A DNA stretch of 63,125 nucleotides, taken from contig NPFB01000065.1 of NCBI GenBank assembly GCA_014084085.1, forward strand, positions 21,318-84,442, in the 5' to 3' direction. The stretch is from Hondaea fermentalgiana. Its lineage: Eukaryota; Sar; Bigyra; Thraustochytrida; Thraustochytriidae. Position numbers and translations under genes: made by a program. Of this stretch, positions 37,916-45,640 are shown in pieces (position 1 is the first letter of the stretch; each line of letters opens with the position of its first letter). The notes beneath the pieces are model-generated. The model was given only the letters and a program-made list of their open reading frames with translations, had not been told where the DNA came from and did not search any database.

Positions 37916-40465
37916 TTATTCCTCATCCTCGAGAAATGAAGATGGGACTCGCCGTGCGGGACCAAGGCCTCGTGTGGCAGAGGCGGGTCCCTTGCTGGGG
38001 CTGCAGCCCGCCCGGTTCGAAGCATGCGCAGTCTTGCTCGAAGTCCAAGACCGCCTTCGATTTTCTTTGCTCGCCGGTGGAGCAGGGGTCTCCATGATTC
38101 TGCGTGGTGGGATGGTATTGTGCTTTGGCGATTCGCGCGTTGCATGACCCTTTCCAGGGGGTGGAGAAGAGGCACGCGTGATCGATACATTTTTCCGCGC
38201 GCGAAGCCGTTTCTTGTTTACGTCTGCGGACATATTCGGAGCTTGTACTTGTGAGAGGGCTCTGCCCGGTTTGGTGGCGAGGACGGGCTGGGGAGTTTTC
38301 ATCTCGACGGGAGAGGTGGCTGAAGCCACCACGGCCGCCGTCTTGCTTGGCGTGTGGGACTTGGCTCCCCGCGTGCCATGCGGCATTCGACATGATGCTG
38401 CCGTTGGCGCTTTCACGCCCTTTCGTGTTGCTGGGGTCCGCGCTGCTGCTGCTGCTCGATTGGGAGGAACAGGCGTTTTGCCAACAGCCTGAAGCATTCG
38501 GGCTGCGGCTTGTGACGGCTTTCCCACAGTTTGCGACGTCTTGGGTGCCGTTTCTGGTTGCAACGCTGTTTGTTTGCTGCTCGGTGACATTTGACTTTTG
38601 GCGTCTTGGCCAGCGCTTCTCGAGGTTCTCCTCCGCCGAGAAGGCCCCTTGCCGGGAGTCGTGACCAGACGGTTGCGGCCCTGTTCCTCTCTGCCATCGT
38701 TGCCTCGAACATCGTCAAGGTGGCCGAGTGGCCCGGCAAGACCATGGGAGAGTTCTTGAATAGGAATGTTAGGATTGTGCGACTGCAAAGCTTGGGCAAG
38801 CTCGAGGACCCTGTTTTCCAGTACGCAAACGCGCTGGTTTGCAACCGATTCAGCTTGGCGTGCCTGCGCAATGAGATGCTCGTAAGACTTGCGCATCTCG
38901 CCCATTTCGGTCTTGCAAGCCTCGAGTTGCTTCTTGAGCAAGTCGTTGGAGTCGAGCAACTCGCGCTCGCGCTGCGTGTGGAGTGTCGAGAGTTGGCGCT
39001 CGCGCAGGTCGATTCTTGCCTGCATGTCACGAATACGAACAGGGCCGTAATTGAGAATCTGCTGAGCGTCTGGGCGGTTTTGAGGATCCTTCTCGAGCAT
39101 CTTGTGCACCAAAAAGTGCAAGTCTTTCGAGTAGTGGCTCGGCATGGGACGAATGTCCTCGCCTACAATTTTTCTTGCCAGAGCAATCTGATTGTTGGCA
39201 AAAAAGGGCACGTTAAGAGTAGCCATTTGATAAACGACGCAGCCGAGGGCCCAAATGTCGCTACGCTCGTCGTAAAGGGCCTCTTCGCACAGCTCCGGAC
39301 TAAAGTAAAAAGGGGTGCCCACGGTGCTGTGTGCAAACCTAGACTGGGAGCTCAAGAGGCGACCGAGCCCAAGATCTCCGACCTTGACCTGGTCGTTGGC
39401 GTCGAGAAAGACGTTTTCGGGCTTAATGTCGCGGTGCAGAATACGATGTTGATGCAAATGCTGAAGCGCTGTACAGATCTGAATCAAGACCTGCCAGATG
39501 AAGTCCTCGTCAAATCGTGTCCCCTGGATTTTGTGCGTTCTGATCCGCCCGTGCAGATCTCCGCCGCCGCAGAATTCCATCACCATGTTCAGACAGCCTC
39601 CCTCGATGAAAGAGCTGTGGTGTTTAACAATGTTGTCGTGATCTTCAAGCTCAATCATGAAATGCGCCTCATTGATGGTCTCCATCTGCTGGGCCTGGGT
39701 GAGACCGTTGAGGTTGACTTGCTTCAAGACGTACATGTTGTTGTCGTCTTCGTTCGTACTTGCAATTTTGTACACCGTGCCGAAGGTCCCGTTTCCGATT
39801 TGTTCGAGGACCTGGAAACCTTGCACGGGCACCTCACGCTCGCGCTCAATGAGGAACTTCCCTTCATCATCGTGCAGCTCCGAGTCTCGCTCCATTCCGA
39901 AGCGCGGCGACGGAGACGGCGATCGCGGAGTTAGCAGCGGCTCAGAGACAAACGTGCCTCGGCCCTCATCTTCCGCACAGGAAGCATCGGCGAGGTAATT
40001 GTCGGTGAAGTCGCGGCTTCCGTCTGATTGCCCATCCCATGATGGCGTCATTGGGCTTGATTGCGCGTTGCCCTCGGAGCGCGGGGCCAGTGCACGTCGC
40101 ACAGGGCGCGCATGCGCGACTCCCCTCGCCGGTGTTGTGTTTTCCTTGCCACTGTGGCCAAGGGGCGCGTCCAAGTCAAGCTCGTTGTTCATGCGCTCCA
40201 CTTGGGACTGTGCTGCGTCGAGCGCTTCGAAAAGCGCCTCCTCGTCCTCGTCGGCGTCGTCGTTGCTGTGTGCTGCGTCGTCCTGTGCATCGTTCTCGTT
40301 GTCAAGTTTGTGCGAAAACTCATCGAAGACGTTGAACGGATGAGTTTTAGGCATCCCAAATTGCGACCCTGCCACGGGCGCAAGGTTGAGCTCGTCGAGC
40401 ACGAGCTCTTCGTGGCGCTCGTCGTCGCACGACGACGTCCAGGCCAGCTCGTCTTCGTCGCTCAT
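37916..40465 (-). CDS. NIMA-related kinase, NEK6/7-like catalytic domain
   Basis: An 849-residue Ser/Thr kinase. The catalytic domain (about 217-472) has GNGTFG, Lys248, the HRDIKPEN loop (Asp346), DLG at 364-366 instead of DFG, and the activation segment STVGTPFYFSPE. DLGLGR is the form found in NEK6/NEK7, and the RSDIWALGCVVYQMA block also fits NEKs. Unlike NEK6/7, which are little more than a kinase domain, this protein has a 216-residue acidic N-terminus and a ~375-residue tail: a coiled coil (about 485-565), then a basic, Thr-Pro-rich region. Lys107-Glu-Asn109 is a candidate KEN box for APC/C-driven turnover. NEKs act in mitosis and in flagella and basal bodies. Start: ATG at 40465. Confidence 0.9.
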   Translation of the reverse strand: MSDEDELAWTSSCDDERHEELVLDELNLAPVAGSQFGMPKTHPFNVFDEFSHKLDNENDAQDDAAHSNDDADEDEEALFEALDAAQSQVERMNNELDLDAPLGHSGKENTTPARGVAHARPVRRALAPRSEGNAQSSPMTPSWDGQSDGSRDFTDNYLADASCAEDEGRGTFVSEPLLTPRSPSPSPRFGMERDSELHDDEGKFLIEREREVPVQGFQVLEQIGNGTFGTVYKIASTNEDDNNMYVLKQVNLNGLTQAQQMETINEAHFMIELEDHDNIVKHHSSFIEGGCLNMVMEFCGGGDLHGRIRTHKIQGTRFDEDFIWQVLIQICTALQHLHQHRILHRDIKPENVFLDANDQVKVGDLGLGRLLSSQSRFAHSTVGTPFYFSPELCEEALYDERSDIWALGCVVYQMATLNVPFFANNQIALARKIVGEDIRPMPSHYSKDLHFLVHKMLEKDPQNRPDAQQILNYGPVRIRDMQARIDLRERQLSTLHTQRERELLDSNDLLKKQLEACKTEMGEMRKSYEHLIAQARQAESVANQRVCVLENRVLELAQALQSHNPNIPIQELSHGLAGPLGHLDDVRGNDGREEQGRNRLVTTPGKGPSRRRRTSRSAGQDAKSQMSPSSKQTALQPETAPKTSQTVGKPSQAAARMLQAVGKTPVPPNRAAAAARTPATRKGVKAPTAASCRMPHGTRGAKSHTPSKTAAVVASATSPVEMKTPQPVLATKPGRALSQVQAPNMSADVNKKRLRARKNVSITRASSPPPGKGHATRESPKHNTIPPRRIMETPAPPASKENRRRSWTSSKTAHASNRAGCSPSKGPASATRGLGPARRVPSSFLEDEE

Positions 40466-40500
40466 TGTGGTCGTCTTGAGTTTGTTCTTTCTCGACTTTG

Positions 40501-40535
40501 TCTTGTCTTGTCTTGTCTTGTCTTGTCTTGTCTTC
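40501..40535. repeat. (TCTTG)7 pentamer repeat
   Basis: Seven near-perfect TCTTG units about 35 bp upstream of the NEK start codon, in its leader or core promoter. Confidence 0.95.
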
Positions 40536-41093
40536 TCCTAGAACAACCAAGGCTTGCTGATGCACGTTTGCAAAAGGTCCTGTAAGGCGCACTGCTAATG
40601 AGTCTTTTCTGCTCGTCGGCGTCGCTTCAATGCTGGTTTGCTTTCTGGGCTAGCTGACCGGGCGGGCTGGTCCCTGCTTCGCTATAGCTCGGCAAAATTG
40701 CGGACCGTAACAGCTCGCTCTTGCCTGTACGTGGCGCGCTGCGGCGCAAGAGATCGAACGTTGGCGGCGTCAAAGCAAAAACCGCCTGAGACCGCGCGAA
40801 GCAGCCCCCGGTGCCCAGCGTAACGATACTCTGCCCGAAAAGAGGCGGCTGCGAGTGCACGCGAGGCGCGTCGCTCGTCCTCCGAGATCTGTCTGTACTC
40901 GAGAGGCTGGGACGATTCGCGACCCGCGCGACTCGGCTCTCGTCGGCCTGCCTCGGCTCTCTCTGCCTGGGCTCGGCTTGGGCTCGGCGACGCGGGACTG
41001 CCGTGGCTGGCTGGCCGCAGAAAGACCCCAAGGAGGCCGGCCTGCGACGTGAAGATCAACAGTAACTTGAGTCGATGTTTTGCTGTCGCATGC
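40536..41093. promoter_or_regulatory. Divergent spacer, NEK / helicase
   Basis: About 560 bp between divergent starts, expected to hold both promoters. It includes CTCGGCTTGGGCTCGG-type repeats near 40950-40990. No gene or clear promoter motif. Confidence 0.35.
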
Positions 41094-43160
41094 ATGTCAT
41101 GCCCTCCCTCCCTCTCCCAAGAGCGACGGAGAGAGGAGCCTCGTTCGTGCTCGCGGCGGTTTTTTTTTGCGAGCCTCGAAAATGATTTGAGGTACTGCGC
41201 AACGCAAATCTGCGACCCCCTGCGCTCTGCGTCAAAACCGACCGAGTCGCGGCGGCGCGCGGACGCGCTCGGCGGCGGCGCGGCGGGCCTAGCCGGCATG
41301 GAGGACCTCTCGACGCTCGTTGCGGCGCTGGAGGACACGGCGAAGGGATCTCTTAAGGCTGAGGACGTTGTAAAGGCCACGGAAGAAGGTCAAAGCGAGG
41401 CAGAGGGCCGCCATGAGGACGATGAGCGGCGCCATCGAAGACCATCTTGTCGCGGTGGAGAACAAGAGCGACAGCAAGCCACACGAACTGAACGAGAAAG
41501 CGTCAGAATTGAGGACACTAAAATCAGTCCATCCGCTCAAAGCTCCGTGAGTGATGAAGAAGACGACGAGAATGACAAGGAAGAGGATGAAGATGAAGAT
41601 GAAGATGAGGAGGACCACGCAGGACAGGTCTCTTCGCTGCGAAAGTATCAGCGCAGGCTGCTCAAGAAAGCCGAGCGGGGCATTGCAAAAAGAGAACACA
41701 CGCTCGTCTACCTTCCGACAGGCGGCGGCAAGACAATGCTTGCGGGGCATCTTGTAAGACGCTTTATTCGACCCCGCAGGATTGACGCTTCTCACGCCTT
41801 ATTCGTCGTGAATCGCAATGCTCTCGTGGATCAGACCGCGCGCAGCATGGAAGCGTGTGGGCTGGCAAGTCACGAATTTGGATTCATTAAGGCCGGCTAC
41901 AAACGTACGCCGCGAACGCCTCTTCAGATTGCATCCATTCAAACCCTCTTCAGCAAGGCTGAGCTCCGCAAGATTGACGCCGACGCAAGCGATGCACTCG
42001 CATCGATCCGGCTCATTGTCGTCGACGAAGCGCACTGCATGCTGGCCAACCAGTACTCTCAACTGCTTGATCGGTTCCACGATGCCATCGTTGTCGGGCT
42101 CACTGCAACACCATTCCGTATGCGAGACGACGAGGCCCTGAGCGCTGTGTTTCCACGGCTTGCACGCGGACCGTCCGTATCGCGCATGATTCGCAAAGGC
42201 TATCTAGTGCCACCCGTCGTCATGTCACCTTCGACAGCACCTGGCAGAAAACTTACCGGCAAAGTTGCTCAAATGGAGGAGACAGTAGAGTCTGCTTTGC
42301 AACGATGGCTAACGTGCTGCAAAGACACCATGACAATTGTGTTTTGTACGACCGTGAAACAGTCGAAAATGTGCGTCTCAAAGTTCCTTGATGCAGGGAT
42401 TGACGCAGAGCACCTCGACGGGACCACCTCGGAGAAACATAGACAGCGTGTGTTTAACCTTGCGCAAAATGGTGAGCTTCGCGTGCTGTCCTCGGTAGGC
42501 GTTCTCTCCGAGGGCTTTGACCTTCCGTGCATCGAAACTGTGATATTGTTGCGCCCGACCGAATCGCGCGGTCTTTACGTGCAGCAAGTTGGCCGAGGCC
42601 TTCGGCCCTTTTCTGGCAAGAAGCGCTGCATTGTTCTTGATGAAGTGGGCAATACCTACCGCCACGGGCCAGTGGATGGTCCTCGTGGATTTGAGTGGGA
42701 GAACAATGCGCCGAGTGCCGAGAGTGATGATGCCAAGGCCCATCGCAAGGCCGAAGCTCTCGCGCAAAGGCTTTTACGGGGTTGCGAGACCCCCAAGTGC
42801 GCGGCGCTTTTGCATCGTGCGGATAAGCGGAAATACTGTCTCTTGTGCGAGGAAAAGCATCGCGCTCGTGCACACGCCAAACGTCAGTCTGAGAATTCCA
42901 AAACAGCCGACGATCTGGCCGATGAGTTGGCCTCTGGTCTTTCGATAAAGACCAACAAACCAGCTTCCTCTTCAGGCCTCGTTGCCAAGTCTTCAACAAA
43001 AGCAACAACAACAACAAGCAAAGCTGCCAATAAAGGAAATGAGCACGTAGACACAACGGCGGGTAAAGATGCGTCAACATCCAAAAAGAGTCACACTCGC
43101 GAGCCTCTGTCGCTAAAGCAACCAACAACGTCGTCCTGTGCCCTCCTCAGACCAAAATGA
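41094..43160 (+). CDS. SF2 DEAH helicase, IRC3 / type III restriction-subunit type
   Basis: A 688-residue helicase counted from the ATG at 41094. Walker A is PTGGGKT at 208-214, and motif II is DEAH at 311-314. GLTATPF, the SEGFDLPCIE block and QQVGRGLR (motif VI) follow. This set is typical of the IRC3/SSL2/ResIII group of bacterial ancestry; yeast Irc3 works on branched DNA in mitochondria. After the helicase core there is a possible Cys4 finger (RGCETPKCAAL then YCLLCE) and a Ser/Thr/Lys-rich tail. The start is uncertain: the ATG at 41094 gives an Arg/Ser-rich leader that might target mitochondria, and the ATG at 41298 (ggcATGg, MEDLSTL) is the alternative. Before the core lies an Asp/Glu run (nt 41545-41615). 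It converges with the methyltransferase gene, 115 bp away. Confidence 0.82.
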   Translation: MSCPPSLSQERRREEPRSCSRRFFFASLENDLRYCATQICDPLRSASKPTESRRRADALGGGAAGLAGMEDLSTLVAALEDTAKGSLKAEDVVKATEEGQSEAEGRHEDDERRHRRPSCRGGEQERQQATRTERESVRIEDTKISPSAQSSVSDEEDDENDKEEDEDEDEDEEDHAGQVSSLRKYQRRLLKKAERGIAKREHTLVYLPTGGGKTMLAGHLVRRFIRPRRIDASHALFVVNRNALVDQTARSMEACGLASHEFGFIKAGYKRTPRTPLQIASIQTLFSKAELRKIDADASDALASIRLIVVDEAHCMLANQYSQLLDRFHDAIVVGLTATPFRMRDDEALSAVFPRLARGPSVSRMIRKGYLVPPVVMSPSTAPGRKLTGKVAQMEETVESALQRWLTCCKDTMTIVFCTTVKQSKMCVSKFLDAGIDAEHLDGTTSEKHRQRVFNLAQNGELRVLSSVGVLSEGFDLPCIETVILLRPTESRGLYVQQVGRGLRPFSGKKRCIVLDEVGNTYRHGPVDGPRGFEWENNAPSAESDDAKAHRKAEALAQRLLRGCETPKCAALLHRADKRKYCLLCEEKHRARAHAKRQSENSKTADDLADELASGLSIKTNKPASSSGLVAKSSTKATTTTSKAANKGNEHVDTTAGKDASTSKKSHTREPLSLKQPTTSSCALLRPK

Positions 43161-43275
43161 TAGCAGTGTGATTGATGATAATGATGGCAGTGGAAAGGAG
43201 GATACACGAGAGAATTTCATCTTGTTTCTATGTCATACTGGCATTCATTGGCTGAACAAACACTCCTCTGCTATG

Positions 43276-45288
43276 TCACCGAGCCACTGAAAAGTTTGAG
43301 CGGAGTTTGGCGAGAGATCTTGCGTGCCGGCCCTTGATGGGCGCATCTCTTGGAAGTTGTGCGTGCAATGCCTCGGCGGTCTCCCTCTCGCCCTGGGCGA
43401 GAAACCACTGCGCCATTTCGACAAGCTCGCGAGCGTTTGCACCATCACTGAGGGGAAACCGCCTTGCAAAAAGATCGAGGACTAGTTCCTTGGGTGGATT
43501 TACCTTTTGTAGCGCCCATTTGAGAGTCCAAAAGAGCTCAAAATCACCTTCGGCGAGCGCAAGGAGCTCTGCAAACCCTTTGCTGCCACCCATGTCGGCA
43601 AGAAGTTGCATGGCGTCGTCAGGGCGCAAATCTACAAGCCATCCTTGCAAACGATCAAAGTCTGTCACTGTGAAGCCATCATGAAGAACATTTTGTGCAA
43701 ATGCAACGATGGCTTTGGCGTCGGATATGGACTCCGCGTTCACGCAGTAGACGCTGAGACCGAGACTTTGTCCCGGGTCGTCAAGATGTCCTGCTACACA
43801 ACTCCTTACGCGCTCGTCAGACGCAATAAAAGTTTCGAGCGTATAAGGATCCACTGCGCAGGATATACAGCCCGCATCTCCGTGTCTATCGAGGCCCGGG
43901 ACGCCCGCGTGCCATGCCATGGCATCGTGTATTGAGTCTTGCATCTTGTCTGCTACAAGAACAAGAGCCTGGCGTTCAGTACCTGCACCAATGAGATCGC
44001 AGAGTGCGCAGGCAGCGCGTGAGTTGAGAAGAACGGTACGATGTTGCGGGGCCGCGTCCAGTACGGCGCGAGCTCTTGGATCCTCGAGCACACTTCCAGG
44101 TGCATGTGTCGCAAAGTCGAGTTCCACGCTTGCTGTATTCGGCACAGTCGAAAGGTCATCATTTCGATTGGAAAGCCTGCGAGGCCACGTGGTGCAAGTT
44201 GCCACCTGATGCAGTCCCCGGGCGTTAGTCGCACAGACATCTGCGGGGAGCGAATCGAGCACGTAATTGCACACGGCCACGATGGGGCCGCACGACAAGT
44301 CAACAATTCGATTGCTACCTCGAAGCCTAAGGGACTGGTACGCAGTGGTGCCAGCTCGACGCAGATCAATGACCGCAAAATCGAGCCAGCCTTGCCTCAC
44401 GAGCTCGCAGACGTCGGAGCGTGTCATTAGCTGGTCCATGGCTCCGCTATGAAAGTCTGACATGATGACGCATGCTCGCGGCGTCAGTGTCGAGCTGCCT
44501 TCGTGTACAGTAGAAAGTTTTTGTCGCAGTGCGCGAGCAAGGCGCACGGCAAAGGTGCCATGGCCCGAACCAAGGTCGAGAATGTGCACCGTAGAACACT
44601 TCAGGTTATGGTCTTGACGCCGACAGAACTCAACAATGACTCGCGCGTAGCGGTCAGCGAGAAAAGAAGAGGACGTTATACCGCAGGGAACCTGATTTGT
44701 CGTCCAAGGGTCGAGCCCCGAGGTTTCATAGAAGCGCTCATTGGTGTCCCACAAGCAGCTCTGCGAGAAGAGAACGCCTTCTTCCATGGGAGCAAATGCA
44801 CCCGAAGTCTCGCACTGTCTCCGTCTCCGTCTCTGACGTCCACTCAGGGCACGCGGTGGACCAGACGCGGTCCCTGCAGCCTCTTCGACGCGCTTTCGCT
44901 TGAAGAGGCGGCCGGTGTCTTGGTGGTCGTCCGTGGAGAGGAGGACGAGGATGTCCTCGGCGCCACAGGCCGCAAGCTCGCGTTGGAGCTGCGCTCTCTC
45001 GCGAGGTGTTGCGCAGTCGTATGTGACTGCAAGCTTCCGAGCGAGGGGACGTAAGAGCTCGCTTGGCACCAAGCGCTTGGTGTCCATTTGTCCTTCGGAC
45101 TCCGAGCTCTTGGAAAGCAACGTCGTCGCCGCCATGTCGGCAACGCGCTGCCGCACAATGGCGTCTCGCTGTGCGCGCAGGAGCAAAAAGACGACGGCGA
45201 GAGGGAGCCTTTGCGGGGGGCCGAATGTCTTGCGCGCTAGCTGCAGGAGTGCTGCAAGCACGCGTTCGAGAGCATCATCTTTGGCCAT
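43276..45288 (-). CDS. Class I SAM-dependent methyltransferase-like protein
   Basis: A 670-residue protein. The N-terminal ~150 residues are helical and unrecognised. The central domain contains a clear SAM-binding motif I, VHILDLGSGHGTFAVRLA, about 230 residues in, then an MSDFH acidic strand end and a CNYVLDSLP strand where a motif IV would be. The C-terminal ~200 residues look like helical repeats (DFELFWTLKWALQKVNPPKEL, then WFLAQGERETAEALHAQL). Substrate unknown; the spaced-out Rossmann motifs suggest a lineage-specific family. Start: the ATG at 45288 has a good context (tcaATGg). An in-frame ATG at 45519 would add 77 residues with a short hydrophobic stretch; I consider it leader. Confidence 0.62.
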   Translation of the reverse strand: MAKDDALERVLAALLQLARKTFGPPQRLPLAVVFLLLRAQRDAIVRQRVADMAATTLLSKSSESEGQMDTKRLVPSELLRPLARKLAVTYDCATPRERAQLQRELAACGAEDILVLLSTDDHQDTGRLFKRKRVEEAAGTASGPPRALSGRQRRRRRQCETSGAFAPMEEGVLFSQSCLWDTNERFYETSGLDPWTTNQVPCGITSSSFLADRYARVIVEFCRRQDHNLKCSTVHILDLGSGHGTFAVRLARALRQKLSTVHEGSSTLTPRACVIMSDFHSGAMDQLMTRSDVCELVRQGWLDFAVIDLRRAGTTAYQSLRLRGSNRIVDLSCGPIVAVCNYVLDSLPADVCATNARGLHQVATCTTWPRRLSNRNDDLSTVPNTASVELDFATHAPGSVLEDPRARAVLDAAPQHRTVLLNSRAACALCDLIGAGTERQALVLVADKMQDSIHDAMAWHAGVPGLDRHGDAGCISCAVDPYTLETFIASDERVRSCVAGHLDDPGQSLGLSVYCVNAESISDAKAIVAFAQNVLHDGFTVTDFDRLQGWLVDLRPDDAMQLLADMGGSKGFAELLALAEGDFELFWTLKWALQKVNPPKELVLDLFARRFPLSDGANARELVEMAQWFLAQGERETAEALHAQLPRDAPIKGRHARSLAKLRSNFSVAR

Positions 45289-45640
45289 TGATGAGCGATG
45301 TTTCAGGTTTGGTCTTTCAGCGGGTTGACGACCGCATACTTTGACCCTTTGACTTCGTTCGCCCCATGGCTTGGTCAATCGACCAAGACTTCGCCCATGT
45401 AATGGGTCTTGCCGTGCGAGCTGCTGGCCAGCTCGACTCACAATGAAGCATACAAGAAGGAGGTCGTAATTGGTGTTGGACATGTTATACGATTCGATGC
45501 GTGATGTGTGCTGAAGCATTCACCACCACATTATTGGTGCTCGTGGCCTCTTGCACATCACGCATTGCTTTGCTTGCTGCAAGGGCCTCGCCACGAAGAA
45601 GACTAACGCTACCTCTTCAGGTAAGGAAGGCGTGGTATAT

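Noticed and set aside
38591..39934. 447-residue plus-strand frame
   Set aside because: Antisense of the NEK kinase, whose HRDIKPEN and DLG motifs identify the minus strand.
45289..45519. 77-residue N-terminal extension of the methyltransferase-like protein
   Set aside because: The ATG at 45519 is in frame, but the added sequence has no clear domain and the ATG at 45288 has the better context; kept only as an alternative start.
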